Below, in pieces: positions 25,620-34,676 of a DNA stretch of 64,000 nucleotides. Position 1 is the stretch's first letter, and the number at the start of each line of letters is the position of its first letter. The position numbers were made by a program, and so were the translations under genes. Source of the DNA: Flavihumibacter solisilvae (GTDB lineage Bacteria; Bacteroidota; Bacteroidia; Chitinophagales; Chitinophagaceae). The stretch spans positions 1 to 64,000 of the forward strand of contig NZ_JSVC01000021.1 in assembly GCF_000814475.1 (NCBI RefSeq). Direction: 5' to 3'. Below the pieces are notes generated by a model. It had not been told where the DNA came from. It searched no databases and saw nothing but the letters and a program-made list of their open reading frames with translations.

Positions 25620-27326
25620 ATGAAATCAAGTTTATTGCTGGGGGTGGCCCTGTGGGCATTTGTTGCGGCGGCGGCGCAGTCGCCGGTTGTGAAGCTGGAT
25701 CCGTACAATTATGCCAGCCAAAAGAGTTTTACGGGGAGGAATGGTGCGGTGGTTTCAGCGCATCCACTGGCAAGCCAGGCAGGTGTGAGCGTATTAAAAA
25801 AGGGCGGGAATGCTATTGATGCCGCTATCGCGACACAATTGGCACTGGCTGTAGTATACCCGGCAGCAGGAAATATCGGCGGCGGCGGATTTTTCGTGGC
25901 CCATCTCAGTACGGGTGAGAACATCACCATTGATTTCAGGGAGAAGGCTCCGCAAAAGGGTCATCGCGACATGTATCTTGATCCGGCAGGGAATGCCGTG
26001 CTGGATAAAAGCCAGAATGGTCACCTTGCGGCAGGCGTTCCCGGCGCAGTAGCCGGTATCTTCAAGGCACTGAAATATGCGAAGCTGCCTTTGTCGCAAC
26101 TCATTGCGCCTGCCATTGAACTGGCGGAAAAAGGTTTCGTAATTACGCCGTCGGAAGCAGAAAGTCTCAATGACGACCGGCCCAACTTCATTAAATACAA
26201 TACGCGCCCGGTTGCGTTTGTGCGTGACCGGCCATGGCGAGGTGGAGATACGCTGTTCCAGCCGGAACTGGCGCAAACGCTTAAACGAATCAGTGAAAAA
26301 GGGCAGGCTGGTTTTTATAAAGGCAAAACGGCAAAGCTGCTGGTGAAAGAAATGAAACGGGGTGGAGGAATTATCAGCAGGAAAGACCTAAGCCAGTATG
26401 ACGCTAAGGAAAGAACTCCAAGTGAATTTACATATAAGGGGCACCAGATCATTACAATGCCATTGCCAAGCAGCGGTGGCGTATTATTGCCGATGATGCT
26501 GAAGATGACGGAAAGGTTCCCGATCGCTGAGTATGGGTTTCATTCGCTGAAGGCAGTGCAACTGATGACAGAGATCGAAAGGCTTGCTTACGCCGACCGG
26601 GCAAAGTATCTCGGGGATCCCGATTTTTATAAGGTACCGGTAAAGGAACTGACCAGTGAGGCTTATATCAGCAGCCGTCTTCGGTTATACCGCCCCGATA
26701 TGGCAGGCAACAGCCAGGAGATCCAGTCAGGCATAGTGGCCAAAGAGAGTGAAGAAACCACGCACCTCAGTGTCGCAGATGGCCAGGGAAATGCTGTGTC
26801 CATTACTACAACCCTGAACGGTGGTTACGGGTGTTATACAGTTGTCGGCGGTGCGGGTTTCCTGCTAAATAATGAAATGGACGATTTCAGCGTAAAGCCC
26901 GGGGTACCGAATATGTATGGAGCCGTAGGCGGTGAAGCCAATGCCATTGTGCCCGGGAAAAGGATGCTCAGTTCCATGACGCCTACGATCGTGCTAAGGA
27001 ACGGCAAGCCCTACATTGTTGCCGGAACACCGGGTGGCACTACGATTACTACGTCTGTATACCAGACCATCGTAAATATGCTGGATTTCAATATGGGTCC
27101 GGACGATGCGGTAAACAAGCCGAAATTTCACATGCAGTGGCTGCCTGATCTTATTTCAGTGGAGAACGATTTCCCGGAAGAAACGCTGGAAGGCCTGAGG
27201 AAAATGGGATATACCATTAAGAAAAGGGGCCAGATCGGAAGAACCGAAGTAATCCGGATCCTGGCTGACGGCACAATAGAAGCGGTCGGCGACAAAAGAG
27301 GTGACGACGCTGCCGAAGGTTACTGA
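25620..27326 (+). CDS. ggt: Gamma-glutamyltransferase
   Basis: The 568-aa exported enzyme has a signal peptide (about 1-19). It hydrolyses or transfers gamma-glutamyl groups from glutathione and related peptides. It is made as a proenzyme that cleaves itself before the nucleophile Thr. That residue is T380 in EETTHLSVADGQGNAVSITTTLN. Later elements GFLLNNEMDDF and the glycine-rich GTPGGTTI of the substrate pocket are present. Length is normal. The leader contains the triple REP-like palindrome. A second, more divergent family member lies at 36-38 kb. Confidence 0.93.
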   Translation: MKSSLLLGVALWAFVAAAAQSPVVKLDPYNYASQKSFTGRNGAVVSAHPLASQAGVSVLKKGGNAIDAAIATQLALAVVYPAAGNIGGGGFFVAHLSTGENITIDFREKAPQKGHRDMYLDPAGNAVLDKSQNGHLAAGVPGAVAGIFKALKYAKLPLSQLIAPAIELAEKGFVITPSEAESLNDDRPNFIKYNTRPVAFVRDRPWRGGDTLFQPELAQTLKRISEKGQAGFYKGKTAKLLVKEMKRGGGIISRKDLSQYDAKERTPSEFTYKGHQIITMPLPSSGGVLLPMMLKMTERFPIAEYGFHSLKAVQLMTEIERLAYADRAKYLGDPDFYKVPVKELTSEAYISSRLRLYRPDMAGNSQEIQSGIVAKESEETTHLSVADGQGNAVSITTTLNGGYGCYTVVGGAGFLLNNEMDDFSVKPGVPNMYGAVGGEANAIVPGKRMLSSMTPTIVLRNGKPYIVAGTPGGTTITTSVYQTIVNMLDFNMGPDDAVNKPKFHMQWLPDLISVENDFPEETLEGLRKMGYTIKKRGQIGRTEVIRILADGTIEAVGDKRGDDAAEGY

Positions 27327-27365
27327 GCCGGATATACGAATTTGCAGGGAACATCAGCCAACCGG

Positions 27366-27587
27366 TCAAAAATACCGGAGCGGGTTTCGTTTTCCTTCAT
27401 ATATATACTGCTTGATATTCATCCAGAATGCAGTAATAATATAGAAGATTATGGGTGAACCCATAGTCAGAATGGAAGTGTACATAAAGTATTTACGGAT
27501 CGTTGCAGGCGCGATACCCATCTTGTCACCCAGGTACGAGCAAACACCAAACACATGCCACTCTATAAAGTGTTTGAAGTTCTTCAT
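27366..27587 (-). CDS. PspC domain membrane protein
   Basis: The 73-aa protein matches the PspC domain: HVFGVCSYLGDKMGIAPATIRKYFMY, then a hydrophobic helix (about 37-56) and a basic tail. PspC-like proteins are small inner-membrane components of envelope stress responses. No pspA or pspB is adjacent, so its role here is unclear. It converges with ggt. Confidence 0.85.
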   Translation of the reverse strand: MKNFKHFIEWHVFGVCSYLGDKMGIAPATIRKYFMYTSILTMGSPIIFYIITAFWMNIKQYIYEGKRNPLRYF

Positions 27588-27769
27588 AAAGCCAAATTAG
27601 ACATTTTCAGACAAATTCACTGGTTAAAAGGTTGGAAAGGGAATTGCTTTTTCGGTAAATTCGCGGTTCCCGAACCTCACACCCGCTTACAGCAAAAAAC
27701 GGGACCTGGACGGGCAACACTACCACCCGAATTTTCGGGATAAACCGCAAACTTCAAACAGAGATAGTT

Positions 27770-30037
27770 ATGGTTTTCGACCTCGAGATGATCAAAAAAG
27801 TGTACGGGAGCTTCCCCGGGCGCATTTCTGCTGCCCGCAAGGTTGTCGGACGGCCACTGACCCTTACAGAAAAAATATTGTATGCCCACCTCTGGCAGGG
27901 AGATGCCACCCAGGCTTACGAAAGAGGAAAAAGTTACGTTGATTTTGCACCGGACCGCGTTGCCATGCAGGATGCCACCGCCCAAATGGCGTTGCTGCAA
28001 TTCATGCAAGCGGGCCGCGACAAGGTTGCGGTACCCTCAACGGTACATTGCGACCACCTGATCGTTGCCAAAGAAAACAGCAAGGTCGACCTGGATCGTG
28101 CAGTACAGGAAAGCAAGGAAGTATATGATTTCCTGGCCTCTGTGTCCAATAAATATGGAATCGGCTTCTGGAAACCCGGGGCCGGGATCATTCACCAGGT
28201 AGTCCTGGAAAACTATGCATTCCCCGGTGGAATGATGATCGGAACGGACAGCCATACCGTTAATGCCGGTGGACTCGGGATGATCGCCATTGGTGTAGGT
28301 GGCGCAGATGCGTGCGACGTGATGAGCGGACTCGCCTGGGAACTGAAAATGCCGAAACTCATCGGCGTGAAACTGACAGGTAAACTTAACGGCTGGACCG
28401 CCCCTAAGGATGTTATCCTTAAGGTGGCAGGCATCCTGACGGTAAAAGGTGGAACCGGCGCCGTTGTGGAATACTTTGGCGAGGGAGCCACCAGCATGAG
28501 CTGTACCGGCAAGGGCACCATATGTAATATGGGTGCGGAAATCGGCGCAACCACTTCAACTTTCGGCTATGACGAAAGCATGAGCAGGTACCTCAAAGCA
28601 ACCGGCCGTGAAGATGTGGCGAATCTCGCAGACGGAATCAGGGAACACCTGACCGCTGACGCAGAAGTGTATGCAAATCCTGAACAATATTTTGACCAGG
28701 TGATCGAGATCAACCTGAGCGAACTGGAACCACACCTGAACGGACCATTCACCCCGGACCTGGCCACTCCTATTTCAAAAATGAAAGAGGAAGCTGCGCG
28801 TAATGGCTGGCCGACAAAAGTTGAGGTAGGTTTGATCGGGTCCTGCACAAACTCTTCTTATGAAGATATCAGCAGGGCGGTTTCACTCGCCAAACAGGTA
28901 GCAGAAAAAGGCCTGAAGACGAAAGCCGAATTCACCATCACTCCAGGTTCAGAGCAGGTACGTTATACCATTGAACGCGATGGTTTCCTGAATACTTTTG
29001 AACAGATCGGTGCCAAAGTGTTTGCCAACGCATGTGGCCCCTGTATCGGAATGTGGGACAGGATGGGCGCGGAAAAGCAGGAGAAAAATACGATCGTCCA
29101 CTCCTTCAACAGGAACTTTGCAAAACGTGCTGACGGTAACCCGAACACCTATGCGTTTGTGGCATCCCCCGAACTGGTAACCGCACTGGCGATCGCCGGA
29201 GACCTGGCGTTCAACCCCCTCACTGACACACTTACAAACGAAAAAGGCGAACAGGTAAAACTGGATGCCCCTACAGGATATGAACTTCCTCCAAAAGGAT
29301 TTTCAGTTGAAGATGCCGGCTTCGAAGCTCCTGCGGAAGACGGAAGCGGGATCAGTGTTATTGTTGACCCGGCTTCAAAACGCCTGCAATTGCTCGATCC
29401 GTTCGCAGCATGGGAAGGCACAGATCTTAAAGGATTGAAACTGCTGATCAAGGCAAAGGGCAAGTGTACGACTGACCATATCTCTATGGCAGGTCCATGG
29501 CTCAAGTTCCGCGGACACCTCGACAACATCAGCAACAACCTGCTGATTGGTGCCGTGAACTTCTTCAACGAAAAGACTGACAGCGTTAAAAACCAACTGT
29601 CGGGCGAATATGGTCCTGTTCCTGCAACGCAAAGATCATACAAAGCAGCAGGCATTGGCAGCATCGTTGTTGGTGATGAGAACTACGGTGAAGGATCCAG
29701 CCGCGAACATGCCGCGATGGAACCACGTCACCTCGGAGTACGTGCTGTACTTGTAAAAAGCTTTGCACGGATCCATGAAACCAACCTGAAGAAACAAGGT
29801 ATGCTGGGGCTGACATTTGCTGATAAGAGCGATTACGATAAGATCATGGAAGATGATACCATTGATATAAATGGACTGCCTTCTTTCGCGCCGGGCAAAG
29901 CACTTGAGCTTGTTCTCCATCATGCAGACGGGACAAGTGAAACCATACTAGCCAATCATAGCTACAATGAACAGCAGATTGAATGGTTCAAGGCTGGCGC
30001 TGCGCTGAACATTATCAGGAGACAATTCGTCAACTAA
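27770..30037 (+). CDS. acnA: Aconitate hydratase
   Basis: The 755-aa enzyme is of the mitochondrial-type aconitase branch and converts citrate to isocitrate in the TCA cycle. The [4Fe-4S] ligands are visible: C359 in [10 protein letters not shown], and C422 and C425 in ACGPCIGMW. The swivelling C-terminal domain contains [17 protein letters not shown]. Length is as expected for that branch. A 182-bp leader precedes it and a clear terminator follows. Malate dehydrogenase, another TCA enzyme, is elsewhere in the window and not linked. Confidence 0.95.
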   Translation: MVFDLEMIKKVYGSFPGRISAARKVVGRPLTLTEKILYAHLWQGDATQAYERGKSYVDFAPDRVAMQDATAQMALLQFMQAGRDKVAVPSTVHCDHLIVAKENSKVDLDRAVQESKEVYDFLASVSNKYGIGFWKPGAGIIHQVVLENYAFPGGMMIGTDSHTVNAGGLGMIAIGVGGADACDVMSGLAWELKMPKLIGVKLTGKLNGWTAPKDVILKVAGILTVKGGTGAVVEYFGEGATSMSCTGKGTICNMGAEIGATTSTFGYDESMSRYLKATGREDVANLADGIREHLTADAEVYANPEQYFDQVIEINLSELEPHLNGPFTPDLATPISKMKEEAARNGWPTKVEVGLIGSCTNSSYEDISRAVSLAKQVAEKGLKTKAEFTITPGSEQVRYTIERDGFLNTFEQIGAKVFANACGPCIGMWDRMGAEKQEKNTIVHSFNRNFAKRADGNPNTYAFVASPELVTALAIAGDLAFNPLTDTLTNEKGEQVKLDAPTGYELPPKGFSVEDAGFEAPAEDGSGISVIVDPASKRLQLLDPFAAWEGTDLKGLKLLIKAKGKCTTDHISMAGPWLKFRGHLDNISNNLLIGAVNFFNEKTDSVKNQLSGEYGPVPATQRSYKAAGIGSIVVGDENYGEGSSREHAAMEPRHLGVRAVLVKSFARIHETNLKKQGMLGLTFADKSDYDKIMEDDTIDINGLPSFAPGKALELVLHHADGTSETILANHSYNEQQIEWFKAGAALNIIRRQFVN

Positions 30038-30061
30038 GTTAAAACACGTATTTTCTTACAG

Positions 30062-30091
30062 ATACCGCCCTTTCGGGGCGGTATTTTTTTT
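30062..30091 (+). terminator. Rho-independent terminator of aconitase
   Basis: ATACCGCCC (30062-30070) pairs with GGGCGGTAT (30076-30084) around a 5-nt loop and is followed by a T run. Confidence 0.9.
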
Positions 30092-30127
30092 GCCGTCCGG
30101 AAAATTTAGATATTTTGGCTACCTGTT

Positions 30128-30153
30128 AACCCGAGTAACCCGAATAAACCCGA
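30128..30153 (+). repeat. Three AACCCGA direct repeats before the NfeD-like gene
   Basis: AACCCGA occurs at 30128-30134, 30137-30143 and 30147-30153, with spacings of 9 and 10 bp. The last copy ends three bases before the ATG at 30157. It resembles the left arm of the REP-like palindrome but lacks the right arm. Confidence 0.6.
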
Positions 30154-30156
30154 CCT

Positions 30157-30726
30157 ATGTTTGATTTCCTACAGGACCTGGAACAGGCACATAAGATACT
30201 TTGGTATTTGGCAATAGGCAGCAGCCTTGTTTTCGTGGTTCAAAGCATTCTTACTTTCACCGGACTTGATTCAGGAGATGGCACTGCCGCTGACTTTGAC
30301 AGTGATTTATCAGGCAGCGACCATCCGTTCCAGTTATTTTCCTTCAGGAACCTTATCAACTTTTTGCTGGGATTCAGTTGGGCAGGAATTGTCTTTTACC
30401 CGATCTTCAGCAGCAAGCTGATCGTATACAGCCTGGCGATCATAACAGGCATTTTGTTTGTCCTGATTTTCTTCTTTCTTATCGGCCAGGTGCACAAGCT
30501 AGCCGAAGACAATACTTTTTCGCTTGAATCAACAATTGACCACACTGCAGAAGTCTACCTGGCTATTCCTGAAAACCGCAGTGGAAAAGGGAAAGTACAT
30601 ATCAGTATAAAAGGCTCTTTCCATGAGCTCGATGCCATAACCGACGATGTTCGGATACCAACCGGGTCAATGGTCCGCATACAAAAAGTGGAAAGCAAAA
30701 ATTTACTACTCGTAGCTAAAATCTGA
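30157..30726 (+). CDS. NfeD/YuaF-like membrane protein, flotillin partner
   Basis: The 189-aa product has helices at about 14-36, 62-82 and 86-110, then a C-terminal beta domain of OB-fold type (about 125-189, with TAEVYLAIPENRSGKGKVHIS and TGSMVRIQKVESKNLLLV). It stands four bases before the flotillin gene. Membrane OB-fold proteins of the NfeD clan are regularly paired with flotillin or stomatin-like proteins (YuaF with YuaG in Bacillus). It probably works with the downstream flotillin at membrane microdomains. Confidence 0.78.
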   Translation: MFDFLQDLEQAHKILWYLAIGSSLVFVVQSILTFTGLDSGDGTAADFDSDLSGSDHPFQLFSFRNLINFLLGFSWAGIVFYPIFSSKLIVYSLAIITGILFVLIFFFLIGQVHKLAEDNTFSLESTIDHTAEVYLAIPENRSGKGKVHISIKGSFHELDAITDDVRIPTGSMVRIQKVESKNLLLVAKI

Positions 30727-30730
30727 AACA

Positions 30731-32254
30731 ATGTCTCCAGTTATTCTCATTGCCATCGCGGTGGTAGTGGTATTTATTACCCTGTCCGCCCTCCTCTCCC
30801 GTTACAAAAGATGTCCGTCTGACAAGATCCTTGTTATTTATGGAAGAACAGGTGGCGCATCTGCCAGGTGTATCCATGGCGGGGGTGCTTTTATCTGGCC
30901 GGTAATCCAGGATTATGCATACCTGGACCTGAAGCCGATCTCGATCGAAGCCAACCTCACCAATGCACTTAGTCGCCAGAACATCCGGGTGGATGTTCCC
31001 TGCCGGTTTACGATTGCCATTTCAACAGACCCGGATAGCATGAACAATGCTGCAGAAAGATTGCTCGGCCTCGCACCGGAGCAGATCCAGGAATTGTCTA
31101 AAGACATTCTCTTTGGACAGCTGAGGCTGGTGATCGCCACTATGACCATTGAAGAGATCAACTCGGACAGGGATAAGTTCCTTGATAACATCTCGAAGAA
31201 TGTGGATACGGAATTGAAAAAGATCGGTCTTAAACTGATCAACGTAAACGTTACCGACATTAAAGATGAGTCAGGCTATATTGAAGCGCTTGGAAAAGAA
31301 GCAGCAGCGAAAGCAATCAACGAAGCAAAGATCTCCGTGGCAGAACAGGAGAAGATCGGTGAAACTGGTAAGGCAGTAGCTGATCGGGAAAAAGATATCC
31401 AGATCGCATCTACACAAAAGCAAAGAGATGTACAGATCGCAGAAACACTAAGGGAAAGAGATGTACAGATCGCCATTACCCAGAAAGACCGTGAAGTAAG
31501 TATTGCAAGTGCGGCAAAAGATGAATCAATCGGAAAGGCAGAAGCTGCCCGTGATACAAGGGTAAAAACGGCAGAAGCAAATGCCATTGCCGTAACCGGT
31601 GAAAATGCTGCGAAGATCTCTATTGCAAACTCAGAAGCTGCGAGACGGGAAAAAGAAGCCGAAGCTTTGCGACTGGCCGTAACAGCTGAAAAAGTGCAGC
31701 AGGCACGTGCAATGGAAGAAGCATACCAGGCCGAGCAAAAGGCCGAGCTCGCCCGTTCTGAAAGGGAAAGGTCAACGCAGATCGCAAACATCGTCGTGCC
31801 TGCAGAGATTGCTAAACAGAAGGCGATAATTGAAGCGCAGGCCGAAGCGGAAAGAATAAGAGAGAATGCCAAAGGTGAAGCAGATGCGATCTATGCAAAA
31901 ATGGAAGCGGAAGCAAAAGGTCTGCTTCAAATACTGACCAAGCAGGCAGAAGGTTATGAGAAGGTAGTAAAAGCCGCAGGTGGAGATCCGAATAAAGCAT
32001 TCCAATTATTACTAATCGAAAAGCTTCCGGAGCTCGTAAAAACACAGGTTGAAGCTGTGAAAAACATCAAGATCGACAAGATAACGGTGTGGGACAACGC
32101 TTCTGGTGATGGTAATACTTCCACAGCCAACTTTGTAAGTGGAATGATGAAAACCGTTCCTCCCTTGAATGATCTTTTTAATATGGCAGGACTAAATCTT
32201 CCGACGTATCTGAAAGGTGAAGAAAACAATAAAATTTCCGAGATAGAACAATAA
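30731..32254 (+). CDS. Flotillin family protein (YuaG/YqiK type)
   Basis: The 507-aa protein has an N-terminal membrane helix (about 3-24), an SPFH/Band 7 domain (about 28-200) and a long Ala/Glu/Lys-rich coiled coil (about 190-420) that includes repeated RDVQIA-type segments. A flotillin C terminus follows, with KAAGGDPNKAFQLLLIEKLPELV. Flotillins scaffold membrane domains and affect fluidity and protein secretion. Length is close to Bacillus FloT. It follows its NfeD-like partner by four bases and is followed by a terminator. Confidence 0.92.
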   Translation: MSPVILIAIAVVVVFITLSALLSRYKRCPSDKILVIYGRTGGASARCIHGGGAFIWPVIQDYAYLDLKPISIEANLTNALSRQNIRVDVPCRFTIAISTDPDSMNNAAERLLGLAPEQIQELSKDILFGQLRLVIATMTIEEINSDRDKFLDNISKNVDTELKKIGLKLINVNVTDIKDESGYIEALGKEAAAKAINEAKISVAEQEKIGETGKAVADREKDIQIASTQKQRDVQIAETLRERDVQIAITQKDREVSIASAAKDESIGKAEAARDTRVKTAEANAIAVTGENAAKISIANSEAARREKEAEALRLAVTAEKVQQARAMEEAYQAEQKAELARSERERSTQIANIVVPAEIAKQKAIIEAQAEAERIRENAKGEADAIYAKMEAEAKGLLQILTKQAEGYEKVVKAAGGDPNKAFQLLLIEKLPELVKTQVEAVKNIKIDKITVWDNASGDGNTSTANFVSGMMKTVPPLNDLFNMAGLNLPTYLKGEENNKISEIEQ

Positions 32255-32257
32255 AAA

Positions 32258-32295
32258 AAAATCCCGCTGTAAAAAATTTCGGCGGGATTTTTTCT
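32258..32295 (+). terminator. Rho-independent terminator of the flotillin operon
   Basis: ATCCCGC (32261-32267) pairs with GCGGGAT (32282-32288) and is followed by a T-rich tract. An A run precedes the stem. Confidence 0.8.
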
Positions 32296-32309
32296 TTTAT
32301 TTTGGTGCC

Positions 32310-32933
32310 ATGAGAATCCTAAAATCCATCCTATCCAGAAACAATGGCTTCTATGGCTATGATCAGGCCAACGATTTTCAGTCAACAGGCAACTCCAACA
32401 TTCATCGCATCAGTTCCATCCTTTCTCAGAGTGAAAGTCACCGAACCTCAATCCCTGTTAGTTCAACTATTCGTTCACATGGAATTGATTTCGGCTCCAA
32501 CCCTGATGTGGTAAGAAAGAAACTTGGTAAACCTGATGCTGTTCTGCATCACGGCACACACAATGTATTATCGAGTTACCTGTTCATTACTAATTTCCTG
32601 AACAATGAAGTAAAAACTTACTTCCACTTTTTCAAAAAAGAACTGTTCCTGGTAGAACATGTATTCTATGTTTTCAACCAGCAGGATAACGAAAGCCTGT
32701 TTTCTATACTCAATCACCGGTTTGATATCAGGCTTCATTCAACAAAGACACCACAACAACTTATAGACGCGCACGGTAACAGGCTATTGATCCAACAGGA
32801 TGTGTATATCAACCTGTATTATATTTCTGCAGACAACGATGCAGTAAAATCGTACATGTTTGAACACTCTGCAGATCGTATCCGGGAATTGAAGCGGTTA
32901 GAGCAGATCAGCGACTGGATGGAAAAAATTTAA
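32310..32933 (+). CDS. Hypothetical protein, 207 aa
   Basis: I do not recognise a family. The 207-aa product has no signal peptide or membrane helix. A Ser/Asn-rich N terminus (1-55) precedes a compact, aromatic-rich domain (about 60-205) with alternating strands, including GSNPDVVRKKLGKPDAVLHHG and YFHFFKKELFLVEHVFYVF. The C terminus is helical and charged. A promoter-like TTATTTTG ends five bases before the ATG, directly after the flotillin terminator, so it is probably expressed on its own. Confidence 0.7.
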   Translation: MRILKSILSRNNGFYGYDQANDFQSTGNSNIHRISSILSQSESHRTSIPVSSTIRSHGIDFGSNPDVVRKKLGKPDAVLHHGTHNVLSSYLFITNFLNNEVKTYFHFFKKELFLVEHVFYVFNQQDNESLFSILNHRFDIRLHSTKTPQQLIDAHGNRLLIQQDVYINLYYISADNDAVKSYMFEHSADRIRELKRLEQISDWMEKI

Positions 32934-33369
32934 CAGCCGGACGGGAAAAACACCCCCCTTTCCCGTGTATAACACCCTTTATGGCGAAATCGGAGATGGA
33001 CTATTTTTACTGTGCTGGATGTAACCAGATCGAATAACCATTAAGCCATTCCTTATCCGGGTATCTGTCGCTGAAACCACTGGAAAAAACTTACCAGGAC
33101 GAGCAATGCAGCATACTCCTGTTTTAACCCTGGCCTGCTAATAGCAGGCCAGGCTTTTTTCTAATACTTCCAATTTACATAAGCTTTTGTTCCGAAACTA
33201 TAACGGTCACCTATACGGGATTTTTCCCCTTTCTACCGGTGGATTATACCCTTTCCCATGACCGCCGTCATATTTACTTTCACATTGAAATCAGGTTCGG
33301 TCGGTCATGGTTGTGGTTGTCACATGACGCCACAGCCTTACCGGCTCTCATCTTATAAATTGTCGACTT
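32934..33369. other. Sparse region with hairpins, no convincing protein gene
   Basis: The region holds three structures: an 8-bp hairpin (ACGGGAAA 32941-32948 with TTTCCCGT 32959-32966), a very strong terminator (33129-33158), and a 9-bp inverted repeat (CCATGACCG 33256-33264 with CGGTCATGG 33302-33310). The only short frame, ATG 32981 to TAA 33037 (18 codons with a CAGC cysteine pair), is too small to support. An unrecognised small RNA or leader between 32967 and 33158 is possible. Confidence 0.5.
33129..33159 (+). terminator. Strong terminator without an assigned gene
   Basis: CCTGGCCTGCTA (33129-33140) and its perfect complement (33142-33153) form a 12-bp stem around one base, followed by CTTTTTTC. 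The nearest upstream gene on this strand ends 195 bp earlier. Confidence 0.85.
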
Positions 33370-33507
33370 ATGAAAAGGTTGCTTGAACTCTCGCTTCACA
33401 CATTGCCCTGGCTGATGTTGAGCATGGCAGCGCTTACCCTCGTGACGATGGTGATTGTGCTGTACCGGAAAAAACAACAACACGAAAAAATAAAGAGAAA
33501 GGACTAA
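33370..33507 (+). CDS. Small single-span membrane protein, 45 aa
   Basis: A 45-codon frame from ATG 33370 to TAA 33507 encodes a short amphipathic start (MKRLLELSLHTL), one hydrophobic helix (about 13-32) and a strongly basic tail (YRKKQQHEKIKRKD), consistent with an N-out or anchor topology. A terminator-like hairpin follows 39 bp downstream, which supports expression. No family is recognised, and the evidence is composition and context only. Confidence 0.45.
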   Translation: MKRLLELSLHTLPWLMLSMAALTLVTMVIVLYRKKQQHEKIKRKD

Positions 33508-33545
33508 ACGAGGTATCGTAGTAGATGTGCTTACTTCTGACCACA

Positions 33546-33576
33546 CCAGGGGATTGTCAAGTCACCCTGGCTTTTT
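33546..33576 (+). terminator. Terminator downstream of the 45-aa gene
   Basis: CCAGGG (33546-33551) pairs with CCCTGG (33565-33570) and is followed by CTTTTTG. Confidence 0.65.
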
Positions 33577-33617
33577 GTTGCTATATAAATTTATCTTTAA
33601 TCTATAAACCAAAGACC

Positions 33618-34013
33618 ATGAAACATTTGATGCTGGTATTTTTTATTGCAACTGCTTTTGTCGCATGTAAGTCCTCAAAAGCGCAAACCCAGGACGGACA
33701 ATACTTTTACCGGGAAATAAGCCAGGACTCAGCAAACATCCTGCAGAAAAATTTCGCGGAAGACAAGGCTTTTAAAAACGCATTCCGTGATGGCATGTTC
33801 ATTCCCATCAAAGTTATTGATGAACTGCGGAAGACTGAAGGCCTCACCGGATTTTCCATATACTACGGCAAGTATTCAACTAACCTAACTCCCGTCTTCC
33901 TGATCTACGGCACCAAAGAAGGAACGATGGAATACAAGAGTTCCGCCCCGGCAAATCCTCCCGCGACAAGCACTTTTATTGTATATTACCCATGTCCGAC
34001 ACAATGCCGCTAA
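33618..34013 (+). CDS. Lipoprotein of unknown function
   Basis: The product is about 131 aa with a lipoprotein signal: a hydrophobic stretch and FVAC (Cys 17) followed by KSSKAQ. The mature part is a small mixed domain, with FSIYYGKYSTNLTPVFLIYGTKEGTMEYKSSAPA and a Pro/Cys-containing C terminus (YYPCPTQC). No family is recognised. ATG 33618 was chosen because it gives the lipobox at the right distance; the frame is open further upstream. It precedes the membrane protein and two-component genes by 26 bp and may belong to their operon. Confidence 0.7.
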   Translation: MKHLMLVFFIATAFVACKSSKAQTQDGQYFYREISQDSANILQKNFAEDKAFKNAFRDGMFIPIKVIDELRKTEGLTGFSIYYGKYSTNLTPVFLIYGTKEGTMEYKSSAPANPPATSTFIVYYPCPTQCR

Positions 34014-34039
34014 TAAAATCTTAAATTACCTGGAACCTT

Positions 34040-34675
34040 ATGGACCTGCTGGTGAGTACGTATATCAAACTGGGAATAATTTCTGTAGGCATCGCGGCCG
34101 GGTATACGCGGGAAAAGGTGCTCACGACGACGAACCATCATTTCTGGTACTTCCTGCTTGTGGCTTTTGCGGGGGAAATACTGGATATTTCAATGGCGCG
34201 CCTGCTGTGCAATAACTACCCTTACTATCATGTATTCCGCCCGTTATACTATGCCTTGCTGACTTTGGCGCTTTCCGGCGAAATGGGCAGGCTAAGAAAG
34301 ACTTTCTTAATCAGCATACCTGTGACCTGGATCATCGCCCTGATAAACGCCATATATTTTCAGCATCCTGATCGACAACTGAACACTTTAGTAATCATTA
34401 TTATCAGCGTACTGCTCATCCTGCAGGTCCTGTTTTACGTTGCCTTCCTTTTTGAAAACCATAACTGGAAAGAAACCATTTATCATCATTCTTTCTGGAT
34501 AGCCATGGGCATCCTGATCAATTCGATTTCGTCCTTCCTGAGCCTGGGGATTTATAACTTTATCGAGGGCGAAGGTCAGAAAGCACTTGTCCCTATCCTG
34601 ATCGTCAGTGAATGGCTTTTTTACAGTTCATTCATCATAAACTTTATTCTTCAGAAGCAAAAGGCCGAAACCTGA
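34040..34675 (+). CDS. Multi-span membrane protein upstream of a histidine kinase
   Basis: The 211-aa product has about six or seven predicted helices and little soluble sequence. I do not recognise a named family. It ends one base before the histidine kinase gene, which itself has only one membrane span and no sensing domain. The arrangement suggests that this protein supplies the membrane-sensing part of the two-component system, but nothing in the sequence proves it. Confidence 0.72.
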   Translation: MDLLVSTYIKLGIISVGIAAGYTREKVLTTTNHHFWYFLLVAFAGEILDISMARLLCNNYPYYHVFRPLYYALLTLALSGEMGRLRKTFLISIPVTWIIALINAIYFQHPDRQLNTLVIIIISVLLILQVLFYVAFLFENHNWKETIYHHSFWIAMGILINSISSFLSLGIYNFIEGEGQKALVPILIVSEWLFYSSFIINFILQKQKAET

Positions 34676-34676
34676 T

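Noticed and set aside
27588-27769. Riboswitch or tRNA in the aconitase leader
   Set aside because: Only small inverted repeats are visible (for example CCCGAATTTTCGGG at 27726-27739); no known riboswitch core or cloverleaf could be traced.
32981-33037. 18-codon frame with a CAGC cysteine pair
   Set aside because: Too short to distinguish from chance; no coupling or clear initiation signal. Recorded only as part of the sparse region.
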